Assembly (NCBI GenBank): GCA_900074725.1
Contig: LT598457.1
Location: 744,001-808,000 of the forward strand
Length of the DNA stretch: 64,000 bases
Source: Lachancea dasiensis
Taxonomy: Eukaryota; Ascomycota; Saccharomycetes; Saccharomycetales; Saccharomycetaceae
Direction: 5' to 3'
Shown here: positions 51,328-60,202 of the stretch, in pieces
Position numbering within the stretch: position 1 is the first letter of the stretch
How the letters are laid out: every line of letters begins with the position of its first letter
Notes under the pieces: generated by a model
Database searches by the model: none
Told to the model about the DNA's origin: nothing
The model's input: only the letters and a program-made list of their open reading frames with translations
Translations under genes and position numbers: made by a program

Positions 51328-53292
51328 CTAATCTGTGTAATCTGTGGAAATGAATGCCCTTTCGGTAAACTTTTCCCACAGCTTATCATTATCTGCTAAT
51401 TTCACAGCCAAGTCAATATAGTCTTTGGTCAATAAGGATTTCATTGCGTATGGCTGGTCATCCGAACAATATTCTATCCCGTAACTGAAGGCTTCCACTG
51501 CTGCCTCTTCCTCCCCTAAACCGTTTTTCAGTGCCTTTTTATATTTCTTCTCAATGCTTGCAAGATCTGCGTAATATTGGATGAACCGAGTAGGCGAAAA
51601 GAGTTGTGGAGTGTAGGCAGGTCCCAGAGCTAAATCAGAGGGCATCTTCCGAGGTATCGTTTTGTCGGTTCTTCGGCTATCACTAAATGTTCGCCTCCAA
51701 CCTGAGAAAATATTATCTTCCTGTAAGTCGCGCTCCATCTTGATTTCTAGCTCTTCAAAAAATGCTCCCCATCCTTGACTTTGAAAATCTTTGCTTTGAT
51801 ATTCAACATCCAATCCGCTAATATTGTATTCCCACACTCTAAAAGCAGGATTGAAAGTTGGAATAACTGACCCAGCAACGTTGACGATACTGTAACGGTC
51901 ACCATTTCCACTTTTTCTGTCTGTTCTACCTTTTTTGCCTTTCTTGTTCATCCGTACGCCTAATCTTGAGGCTATTTTTTTATAGTACATTTCACGAACG
52001 GTATTCATGTATGCTTCCTTGTTCACGGGTTTTGCACCCATTATGCGTAAACCACTAGCTTCAACAGCACTATCCAATACGCCCAGAGAATCATCTGCCG
52101 TGTCACCAACTAACGCTTTCCCGCTCGCTTTTTTAGACCCTGTAACGGCCTTCCAAGACCTCTTGCGATCGACAGGAACAAAATGGTCCATATTCATGTG
52201 CCCATATAAGCCGCCAATTATGATATCACGGTACTCGTTAGTCCAAAGAGTGAATTTATGGAAGCAATTTCCATCGTAGTTCTTCTCTAAGGGCGGAACA
52301 TGACCAGTAAGCCAGACCTTCATGTTTCGACTCCGTAATTCCTCTAAAACATAGCCCAACCACAATAAAAGCTGATAACCTGGCTCTTTCTTGGAGTCAC
52401 ATGTATCAACAAGAGGGTTGGCCTTATAGAGGTACAAGGTTTGAATGGATAAAATTGCCAACTTCCCAGGAATCACCTCAACAAAAAAAGAGGTTCCTCT
52501 AGCGAAAGCCCTCTGTTGCTCTTGAGGAATGAAGTTCCCCCACATATTGTAGATCTCCCGCGTTTGCAGAGTTGGGCCTAATGAAAAAAGGTTGTGGGGG
52601 AATACATCATTGTTACCCAAACTAGGCACCACATCTACGTCAAAGTTGCGAGGGTCTATGCTGTTGGGATTTCTGAACATTTTTTCGAACTTTTGAGCCA
52701 TTTGGGCATTCAAATCGAATATCTGTGATTCAGTTCTGGGATTTTTCCGATCGTTATCGTGTCTTATATTGTCGCCCGTCCATACCACAAAGTCAATCTC
52801 GTCCCTCAAGTTGTCGTAAATCCATTTCAGAGTATGTTCCATGAGCTCCATGGAGCTATCGCAGCCATTCATTGCCACGCCAAACTTGGTGGCAAAATCG
52901 TTCTTTCTGTCGGGCTTGCCTCTGTGGCACATTTCCGATGCTGACGAACCCACCTCGTATAATGGGTCTGGATGGATATCTGTAATGTGAAGGAATCTTC
53001 CATGCAAAGTCTTTGACTTTCCGTTTGGAAGATGCAGAATCTTGACAGGCGAATCCCGACTCAATCCTAATGCCGCTAGCTCATCTGCTGTAGCTGTTTG
53101 CAGCGCATCCTCAACGACGATGCGTTGGTAGTTAATGGGACTGGACTTCATAAAGAACCTAGACCACAAGTTACCACTCTTGTTCCAAAAACTCGTCAAA
53201 AACAAGATCATAACAACCACATACATCAATGACTTGGCCGCCCCGGCCCTCGGTTTCAACTTCCATGTCTCTTTGCTTTGTTCATTCAGCAT
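51328..53292 (-). CDS. PPN1: Vacuolar endopolyphosphatase Ppn1 (654 aa)
   Basis: Type II membrane glycoprotein that cleaves long polyphosphate chains inside the vacuole. A short basic cytosolic N-terminus is followed by one membrane helix at about residues 20-38 (SLMYVVVMILFLTSFW). The lumenal calcineurin-type phosphoesterase domain shows HITDIHPDPLY, WTGDNIRHD, SLGNNDVFPHN, GHVPPLEKN and GGLYGHMNMDHF, the metal-binding motifs in order. The lumenal C-terminal region extends to residue 654. S. cerevisiae Ppn1 is 674 aa (YDR452W), a neighbour of TSA2 and YHP1, which fits TSA1 and YOX1 flanking it here. Confidence 0.96.
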   Translation of the reverse strand: MLNEQSKETWKLKPRAGAAKSLMYVVVMILFLTSFWNKSGNLWSRFFMKSSPINYQRIVVEDALQTATADELAALGLSRDSPVKILHLPNGKSKTLHGRFLHITDIHPDPLYEVGSSASEMCHRGKPDRKNDFATKFGVAMNGCDSSMELMEHTLKWIYDNLRDEIDFVVWTGDNIRHDNDRKNPRTESQIFDLNAQMAQKFEKMFRNPNSIDPRNFDVDVVPSLGNNDVFPHNLFSLGPTLQTREIYNMWGNFIPQEQQRAFARGTSFFVEVIPGKLAILSIQTLYLYKANPLVDTCDSKKEPGYQLLLWLGYVLEELRSRNMKVWLTGHVPPLEKNYDGNCFHKFTLWTNEYRDIIIGGLYGHMNMDHFVPVDRKRSWKAVTGSKKASGKALVGDTADDSLGVLDSAVEASGLRIMGAKPVNKEAYMNTVREMYYKKIASRLGVRMNKKGKKGRTDRKSGNGDRYSIVNVAGSVIPTFNPAFRVWEYNISGLDVEYQSKDFQSQGWGAFFEELEIKMERDLQEDNIFSGWRRTFSDSRRTDKTIPRKMPSDLALGPAYTPQLFSPTRFIQYYADLASIEKKYKKALKNGLGEEEAAVEAFSYGIEYCSDDQPYAMKSLLTKDYIDLAVKLADNDKLWEKFTERAFISTDYTD

Positions 53293-53563
53293 CTTCCCCG
53301 TAAAATTTCTGCGAGTTCAGCTATGGTCTTGAAGAGCAAAGGACAGCAGCCTGCACCAAATATCGCCCTTCCTAGCTTCAATTCAGACACAAATCAAATA
53401 CCAATTGCCAAGGAGTGTTGTGTACCTACTTAAAGCTACTATGTCGATTTCCATAGGTCAAATAATGACTGCCGAGAGAACTTGAAATATTTAATCACAG
53501 GATACGGAATCAATATACCTGAAAGTTAAATTGGATACCGACCGTCATAATGTGATCGGGCTT

Positions 53564-53566
<3 letters not shown>
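53293..53566. other. PPN1 upstream region
   Basis: About 270 bases upstream of PPN1, ending at the AT microsatellite. No motif is claimed. Confidence 0.3.

Positions 53567-53602
<36 letters not shown>
53567..53602. repeat. (AT)18 microsatellite
   Basis: Thirty-six bases of uninterrupted alternating A and T, about 275 bases upstream of PPN1. Confidence 0.97.
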
Positions 53603-53605
<3 letters not shown>

Positions 53606-54537
53606 TATCAAGTAAGAGATCAAATCACATTCTTGTTGCTACGTATAACTATCCACTAATGAGTAGTTTCGATTAGCTCTACAAATACCCGATCTCCATT
53701 CCAGTGAGACAATGTCATAGGAAGGCGACGATTCTTCACTTTGAAGAATCGAAGAAAAGTAGAACAGTAACGCCCTGAGTTCACCTGCACGCCCGCTCGA
53801 GCAGCTAATTCACGTCACTAACGACATGAAGTTGAAAAGCTCGGATAAACCATAGTTCCTAAAGGCTTTAGACGAGGCCAATCATTTTACAGGCGCCCTG
53901 CTATAAATTGCCTGGCAGAGGAAGTCACGTGAAAACTTCTGCGATTGCCCGTTTGCGCAAGCTTACGACAAGTGGAGGTAGCGCGCCCAGCTAGACAGGT
54001 ACTCTGAAGTCATCGGCGCTCTAGATTCAGTTATTCTAACCCTGTGTGTCGCTGTGTATATCGTATGAAGTGTTCCCATTCTTTTCTGCCGAGCGTTCAT
54101 CTCGAAGCCACGAAAACACTTAGGTCCAGGGCCCAGTTCGGGATAGATACTTGGCAAAAGTGCTTACGTTAGGTTCGTTCCGCCATCTTGTCTGTGGCGA
54201 ACTGACAACGGTTTCATGTTCGTTCGCTTTGGTTGGAGTTTCCGAGCGTGTCGCGTCTGAAAAAACGCGAAAAATCAACGCGACATACTTACCGTAAGTG
54301 ACAAACATACACACACGTAGCCCATCACAACGTACCGACGTGCTAAAGTGCCATTCAATTTAGCAGAGTCGCATAAGCCAATGTTCGGTAGTGGCCCTTG
54401 GGATTAGCCTGAAGTGGTAAAGCCACGAGACTCAGCTTTGTCGTAGTTGGCGTATTGTTTACCACTTTAGATGCAGGTTTTGGTAAGGTAACAGGTATAG
54501 GTTTCTGGCAGCAGAAATGGCTAACCTAACGTAGGAG
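53603..54537. other. Long intergenic region upstream of YOX1
   Basis: About 935 bases. It holds a CACGTG E-box near 53925. It presumably carries the YOX1 promoter. Short frames on the minus strand (53963-54157, 54120-54314) have no support. Confidence 0.35.
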
Positions 54538-54544
54538 TATATAT
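54538..54544 (+). promoter_or_regulatory. TATA box of YOX1
   Basis: TATATAT overlaps the first in-frame ATG at 54543 and lies about 100 bases before the ATG at 54642. It therefore argues for the downstream start. Confidence 0.5.
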
Positions 54545-54641
54545 GGTGAATCAAAACCGTTTACCGGCAACATGGGCCATTACAACTAAGGGTCGGTGGA
54601 CATTGTCATCATTTAAAGCTGCATTATTATCAGAATCGAGA

Positions 54642-55790
54642 ATGCTGCCACGAATCAACGTGCTTTTGCAAGAACACAGGCCCCTGCAACAGAGATCCCA
54701 CTCGGAACCCTACTCACCTTTCCTCGGTACTACAACGAGTCGGTGCCAATCTTTCAGAACCAACGCAGAGGGTATCATCAAACTTCCACCCTTACAACTT
54801 AGTTCGACGACAGGTTCGTTCTCCACACACGATGGTACATCTCTTCCGCAAGCGGTGCGAGCGCCGCTCGAATCTTCGGCTGTGATGAGTACTCCCAGAA
54901 GCGCGCTGAAAAGGAACCGTTCGTGTGATGCTGTGCTAGAAAACTCTCCAACTCTACACCTTTATAAACACGTTCAAACGGGCACCGAATTATCAGCTGC
55001 AAAAAAGGTACACCATCCACAACGTGTACTCACACCAATCTCTGCAGTCAAAACTCCAAGTGCGGACAGCAAAAAAGCCTTTGCATTCATTTCTCATTCT
55101 CAAGACACTTTCCCAACCAAAGAACCAGCAATTGATAACGCTCCATTGGCTAGGCGTAAAAGACGTAGGACCTCCAAGCACGAGCTCAATATTTTGCAAT
55201 CTGAATTCGAAAAGTGTCCAACACCGAACAAGCAGAAACGGGTCATGTTGGCTGAAATGTGCTCTATGTCCGAAAAGGCAATTCAAATATGGTTTCAAAA
55301 CAAGCGTCAAAGTGTCAAGAAGCAGCAGAAGAATCATAATGACATTCACTGCGAACCCGATAAGGACGATGAAGATTTAACGTCGAATTCGGTCCCCCCT
55401 GCCACCTCTCATTTCTTGACACCGGCGGCTATGAAACTTCAAGTTGAAAATCAGAGCCATCTGAATACGCCAATGTCGACAACCTTAGACACCATAAGTT
55501 CCACACCTGGCACCATGATATCGACAACAAGTCCCACGCATTCGAAGTTACAGACTGCCACTCACCAACAAATGAGTCGCGGACAAGCCTTGACATTTCG
55601 TTTGAAGACAGACAACAAAACGTTGACTCCCATTAAAACTTCACCTAATAACAGGGTCAATAAGCTGATCAATGGTATATCAACACCTAGAACGAGTGCA
55701 GATGTATCACCCACGCGTCAAAGAAAAGGTTTTCAAAAGCCGGACAGGGCGCCCTTGGGAAGACTTGATATCAACACGATCAACAATTGA
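54642..55790 (+). CDS. YOX1: Homeodomain repressor Yox1/Yhp1 (382 aa)
   Basis: Homeodomain protein that represses M/G1 genes by binding near Mcm1 sites (ECB elements). The homeodomain is at about residues 170-230 (RRKRRRTSKHELNILQSEFE to the third helix KAIQIWFQNKRQSVKK, with the WFQNKR recognition core). Flanks are Ser/Thr-Pro rich with many SP/TP sites, as in a CDK target. I choose the ATG at 54642 (MLPRINVLLQEHRP): S. cerevisiae Yox1 starts with a similar LPRI.VLL motif and is 385 aa, and a TATA element overlaps the upstream ATG at 54543, which would add 33 residues. It is the single counterpart of YOX1 (YML027W) and YHP1 (YDR451C). Confidence 0.93.
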   Translation: MLPRINVLLQEHRPLQQRSHSEPYSPFLGTTTSRCQSFRTNAEGIIKLPPLQLSSTTGSFSTHDGTSLPQAVRAPLESSAVMSTPRSALKRNRSCDAVLENSPTLHLYKHVQTGTELSAAKKVHHPQRVLTPISAVKTPSADSKKAFAFISHSQDTFPTKEPAIDNAPLARRKRRRTSKHELNILQSEFEKCPTPNKQKRVMLAEMCSMSEKAIQIWFQNKRQSVKKQQKNHNDIHCEPDKDDEDLTSNSVPPATSHFLTPAAMKLQVENQSHLNTPMSTTLDTISSTPGTMISTTSPTHSKLQTATHQQMSRGQALTFRLKTDNKTLTPIKTSPNNRVNKLINGISTPRTSADVSPTRQRKGFQKPDRAPLGRLDINTINN

Positions 55791-56065
55791 AGTAATGATG
55801 TATGAAATAAATAGACATTTTAAAGGAGTTTTAAGGTTTGCATTAAAGTCGCCATTCATGGTTGCTGTACCGTTCTCACCATGCCACGTTCCCTGCTACA
55901 ACATCTCTGGACGGAGAACCCCTTACAAGCACTTGGACTATGTTACAAAAGTACTCAAAAGCTATTGATGTTTCTTAAAATACAATCAAATAATGGAAAT
56001 TCAACACATTTTCGAAAGCGTTATATAGTAATGATAGTAATTTTAGTCTTAATCGAGAGATCTGA

Positions 56066-56860
56066 TTAAGCTCTCTTTCTACCAGTGGTCTTGGTGTGTT
56101 GACCTCTAACACGCAAGCCCCAGAAGTGTCTGATACCACGGTGGGCTCTGATCTTCTTCAATCTTTCCAAGTCATCTCTCAACTTGGATTCCAAGTTGTT
56201 GGCCAAGTTGTGGTAGTCCTTACCGTCGTTGACGTCCTTTTGACGGTTCAAGAACCAGGCTGGGACTTTGTATTGGGTTGGGTTTTGCATAATTTGGACA
56301 ATTCTTTCCAATTCTTCCTGGGTCAATTCACCAGCTCTCTTGGTCAAGCTGACGTCAGCCTTCTTGCAAACCAAGTTGGCGTAACGACGACCGACACCAC
56401 GAATAGTGGTCAAAGCGTACACGATCTTGATGTTACCATCAACGTTAGTGTTCAACAAACTGTTTTTAATGTTAGTAACATATACCAATCATAATAAGGG
56501 TAAAGTAGACGTGGGGCCAGGTCATGCTGAAGATTCGAGAGTGATGTATGCGGTCAATCGGCGGGCACAAGGTCGCCAACGACCTACCCGCGACTAAAGA
56601 CCCACACAAGAGCTGACACATCAAAATATCTTGAACATCACCCAAAGTTACCATCGCGATTTCTTCTCTAGCATAGTGTGAGCTTTCATATGGGAGTTCG
56701 CGCTCACTTTGTCCAATATTCAAAACCAGGATCTGCTTATTTCTCGCTTAATTCTCGCTTAATTCTCGCTCTATTCGTCTGACCTGGTTCATACGCCGTT
56801 GTTATTCACATACCGCAAAATGTGCTGGAAGGAACCTTGTTCTTGGATAACTAGAGACAT
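56066..56860 (-). CDS. RPS18: 40S ribosomal protein uS13 (Rps18), two exons, 146 aa
   Basis: Small-subunit protein at the subunit interface near the decoding head. Exon 1 is 56814-56860 (47 bases: [16 protein letters not shown] with the Arg codon split CG|T). Exon 2 is 56066-56459, starting [20 protein letters not shown] and ending [12 protein letters not shown]. Total length is 146 aa, identical to S. cerevisiae. The unspliced frame, starting within the intron, would lack the correct N-terminus. Codon use is highly biased. It is the single counterpart of RPS18A (YDR450W) and RPS18B (YML026C), both of which also carry an intron at this place. Confidence 0.97.
56460..56813 (-). other. RPS18: RPS18 intron (354 bases)
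   Basis: On the minus strand the donor is GTATGT from 56813, the branch point TACTAAC is at 56471-56477 (gttagta on +), and the acceptor AAAACAG ends at 56460. Near its 5' end it has three copies of an 11-base unit (56739-56771). Confidence 0.93.
56739..56771. repeat. Three tandem 11-base units inside the RPS18 intron
   Basis: The unit ttctcgcttaa is repeated about three times in a row (+ strand reading), close to the 5' splice site side of the intron. Confidence 0.8.
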
Positions 56861-57413
56861 CTTTGCCGGCTTACGTGGATCTAGTGCGTGTACTTGATAT
56901 TATGGTAGTATTTAGGTCTTGAAATTTTGACTGAAAGTTCCAGCTCGTCGCAGCAGAATGCCTTCCGCCTGGTACAGGACCGTACATGTTGAGGAGCGAG
57001 GGAAGCGCGGGCCCAGAGACGGTGAAGCTACACGACTCTGGGCTGGACAAGCCGCACTGGGTGACCGACGGAAAGCTAGACCGGGGAGCCTAACGACGTA
57101 GGCAGGGGCTCTGCCTAGGAGTGGGCTCAGGCCTGAACAGAGCTAGAGGGACTCTGCCCGATCCTCGAGCACCGACGCAAAACAGATATATATAAATATT
57201 TTTCAGCTGTTAAAAATTTGAAAGAAGATTTGGACAATGTACGGGTGTTGTCATGAGCAGTCACAACCGTGAGATTGGATATCTGCCAACATGTCGGAGC
57301 CCACCGAGCATGATGACGGGTACAAACGGCGTCACTGTAGTAGTCTAAAAAGAATGAACCAATGTTCGCAGTCATATTCAAAATTTGTTATTATGTACAA
57401 GTTTAAATGCAAG
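56861..57413. promoter_or_regulatory. RPS18 promoter with GC-rich palindromic patch
   Basis: About 550 bases between the 3' end of YML6 and RPS18 exon 1. A possible Rap1-type match, ggaccgtacat, is at 56977-56987. A GC-rich patch (about 56990-57170) includes a hairpin taggcag-gggct-ctgccta at 57099-57117. It is followed by an AT-rich run near 57185-57200. The promoter role is inferred from position. Confidence 0.45.
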
Positions 57414-58302
57414 TTAAATCGTGTGAGTAACGGCCAGATACTCCAAAGCTCTTAGTTCGATGAAAATGTGGCGTGCTTTTAAAATATCGTTGACATCCAG
57501 AAATTCCTTTTGTACGATATTCACATCGTTTTTGTAGGCTTCTGTGTACCTGAATAGGCCATCTCTTGGTGCGTCTATGACAAACAGCATATTATCGCCG
57601 TTTAAGTCATACTCGCTCAAAAATTTCTCGAAAACCAAGTCTCCATTGTCGGTTTCCAGTGAGGTGGGCAGCAGATCCAACTCGTTCACATCAAGATCGT
57701 GTGTTTGGCATAGAGCATTAGTTCCGCCAACGACGAAAATATTCCCGCGCCTGTACTGATAGCTCAAAGCATTGAGCACCGCTTGTGAGTAGACCTTTTG
57801 GGGTAGTTTTGTAGTGTAGTCGTTTGGCGCAGATCTTGCAAGCGCCCTGGACCCGTTGTGCCTCGTGGGGGAGTTGGCGTCACCTGCTCTGGCTTTACCA
57901 GAGCCTTTTTGGGGGAGTAGTTTACGCCTAGAGTACCCATTTTCACTTCTGCTGGGTGGGTTTGAAGAGCCAACACGCTTATTGTCATTTTCGTACACCA
58001 CGGCTTTCCACAACAAGTCTCTTCTCAAGGGCGCGTCGAATACCACGGCCGGGACCGGGACAAACGTGAGAGGCTCTAGCGACGGAAAGGACCTCAAAGT
58101 TGCCAAAGTAAACAGGGGAGGTAGGCTTGCATTCGGAAGAATATTTTTGGTAGGCGTTTGGGAAGAATTGAAACGAATATTGGCAATTCTCTGTGTAGCA
58201 GTGGTGTTAGTATATAAGCTGGAATTGGTGATAAACGAAGAAGTTTCCCAGGAAAATTTACCATACTCTTAGAAGAAGTCTGTTATGACCACACAAAACC
58301 AT
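57414..58302 (-). CDS. YML6: Mitochondrial large-subunit ribosomal protein uL4m (Yml6), two exons, 270 aa
   Basis: Essential mitochondrial 54S ribosomal protein of the L4 family. The body shows [18 protein letters not shown] and [20 protein letters not shown], the L4 loop signature, ending EYLAVTHTI. The large frame has no ATG: its first in-frame Met is deep in the protein. A 76-base intron with TACTAAC joins it to a 12-codon first exon at 58267-58302 ([12 protein letters not shown]). Exon 2 runs 58190-57414, beginning [13 protein letters not shown]. The joined N-terminus is a good matrix-targeting sequence with a plausible cleavage site near IRF|NSS. S. cerevisiae YML025C also has an intron. 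The mature part is shorter than in S. cerevisiae (319 aa precursor). Confidence 0.9.
58191..58266 (-). other. YML6: YML6 intron (76 bases)
   Basis: The donor is GTATGG from 58266, the branch point TACTAAC is at 58206-58212 (gttagta on +), and the acceptor CTACACAG ends at 58191. It is in phase 0. It supplies the only ATG that can open the YML6 frame. Confidence 0.87.
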
Positions 58303-58648
58303 AGAGCCAGCTCGTTATAGCAGTGAAACCTTGTAGAGATCAATAGCGCTACTTGACGATCAAATCGATCTTCAACCATTGAGATATCTTTAAAATTTTT
58401 GACAAAAGCATGTGTTTCCGTATCATATGACCTAATAACCACCTAATTGACGACTAGAATTGGATTCAGTTTGTAAGAATTAAAGATTAGAGATTGATTC
58501 AAAGGGCCAAGCCCTTTCCAACGAGCTCTACTCTAATTGCTTGTCTCAAAGTCAAAGGATGAGGGCTATGCCTTGAGATAGGTATGTACACGTGACTTGA
58601 TCCTGTGAATTTTCGGTTTAATATACGTTTAATTAATTACCTATATCA
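58303..58648. other. Divergent region between YML6 and UTP6
   Basis: About 345 bases before the UTP6 promoter motifs; must contain the YML6 promoter. A CACGTG box is near 58590. Nothing else is seen. Confidence 0.35.
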
Positions 58649-58679
58649 GAAAATTTTCCAGCTCATCGCAGCTCATCGC
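58649..58679 (+). promoter_or_regulatory. RRPE plus two tandem PAC motifs upstream of UTP6
   Basis: gaaaattttc (58649-58658) is an RRPE core, followed at once by agctcatcgc twice (58660-58669 and 58670-58679), the PAC motif in its reverse form. RRPE followed by PAC is the standard promoter signature of yeast ribosome-biogenesis genes (Stb3, and Dot6/Tod6). The UTP6 ATG is about 97 bases downstream. Confidence 0.9.
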
Positions 58680-58776
58680 ATAGAAACACGAAGCATAGCA
58701 TCACTCCAGGACTCACCAGTGCCTCTTAACTGCCAGGTTATATTTACGAACTGATTGAATTGCTAGTACTTGGTCG

Positions 58777-60138
58777 ATGTCTTCGAAAGCGAGGTACTAC
58801 TTGGAACAGGCCATTCCTGAGGTCGACGACTTAGTAGCCAAAGGCCTCTTCACAAAAAATGAGGTCAGTTCTATTATGAAGAAGAGGACTGATTTCGAGC
58901 ACAGGTTAAATTCTAGAGGTTCTAGGATAGAGGATTATGAGAAGTACGTCGACTTTGAGAGTAATGTTGAAAAACTGCGCCGTAAACGAGTTCAACGCAT
59001 ATTAGAAGGGTCCAAACCCAGCAGCATATCCGACTGGTCCATTCAGCAGAGAATACAGTTTATTTTTCAGCGAGGATGTAATAAGTTCCCTAAGGAGCTG
59101 AAATTTTGGTCATTCTACCTGAATTACCTAAAAAACCGGGGACAAAAGACTTCTTATCGCAGGATTCATAGCGTTTACAATCAATTACTCAAGCTTCATC
59201 CTACCAATATAGATATTTGGGTGAGTTGTGCTAAGTATGAGTACGAAGTTCACGCAAATTTTAAAAGTTGCAGAACAGTATTCCAAAACGGACTGCGATT
59301 CAACCCCGATTCAACCATGCTATGGTTTGAGTATGTGAAATTTGAACTCAATTTCATCACAAAGTTGATCAACAGACGCAAGGTCATGGGTTTGATCAAT
59401 GAGCGTGAACAAGCGCTAGATCTACAGGCTCAAGAGGAAGAGTCAACTCCACAGGAGGAGAGCGAAACAAGGTTGAATGAAATCGCAGATGACGATGATA
59501 ACCTTGCTTTTGCGAAACCTTCAACTGGAGACGCAATGAAAGACAAGTTAAACGAACTTCCAGAGGCTGACATGGATATGTTGGGAAATGAAGATACCAA
59601 CCCAGCATTGCGGGGTGATATTGCTCTCACAATATTCGATGTGGCAATGAAAAACTTAGGAGAGCACTACTTGAAGAAACATAGAGGCTACTACGCTTCT
59701 TCGGGCTCGGCACCAGATCATGAGCTAATTGTAGGGTCGGTGAGTCATCTGTTCAATATCTCCTTGACCTACGTTTCTCTATTTTCTAGCTTCTCTGATC
59801 TACACAGAGATTACCTCACCAATCATGTTATTCAACATTGGAAGAACAACACTTACAATGTTAAGCTGGAACAAGAACTACCCGATATTTATGTGAAGCT
59901 TCTGATTTTAGATATCACTTTGAATATCAGGTTCATGAGTGTCGATCAATTGGATGTCGACCAATTGCAGTTGTCCGTCAACAAATTTATTGCATACAAC
60001 GTTAAGGTCAGTGAAGGTATCAAGAGAAAATTGAAGGCGTCTTATGTAGAGTATCTGCAAGACTGCATCCTTTCGAAAATGAACAAGGAGGAGGATCCTA
60101 GATTCAAGATAATCAACGCTATCATCAAAAAATTATAA
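58777..60138 (+). CDS. UTP6: U3 snoRNP / SSU-processome protein Utp6 (453 aa)
   Basis: Nucleolar component of the UTP-B subcomplex needed for early cleavages of pre-18S rRNA. It starts [20 protein letters not shown] and has the conserved [20 protein letters not shown] block. HAT (half-TPR) repeats run through about residue 210 (for example [20 protein letters not shown] and [18 protein letters not shown]). An acidic insert is at about 215-255, then a conserved [20 protein letters not shown] segment and a helical C-terminus. The length matches S. cerevisiae (440). The promoter carries RRPE and PAC. It converges on ADA2 with 64 bases between the stops. Confidence 0.97.
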   Translation: MSSKARYYLEQAIPEVDDLVAKGLFTKNEVSSIMKKRTDFEHRLNSRGSRIEDYEKYVDFESNVEKLRRKRVQRILEGSKPSSISDWSIQQRIQFIFQRGCNKFPKELKFWSFYLNYLKNRGQKTSYRRIHSVYNQLLKLHPTNIDIWVSCAKYEYEVHANFKSCRTVFQNGLRFNPDSTMLWFEYVKFELNFITKLINRRKVMGLINEREQALDLQAQEEESTPQEESETRLNEIADDDDNLAFAKPSTGDAMKDKLNELPEADMDMLGNEDTNPALRGDIALTIFDVAMKNLGEHYLKKHRGYYASSGSAPDHELIVGSVSHLFNISLTYVSLFSSFSDLHRDYLTNHVIQHWKNNTYNVKLEQELPDIYVKLLILDITLNIRFMSVDQLDVDQLQLSVNKFIAYNVKVSEGIKRKLKASYVEYLQDCILSKMNKEEDPRFKIINAIIKKL

Positions 60139-60202
60139 GTAATTTATAGACAAGAAAGATTACTATGATATATGACCATCTTAGTTGTACAACAAAGGGG
60201 CT

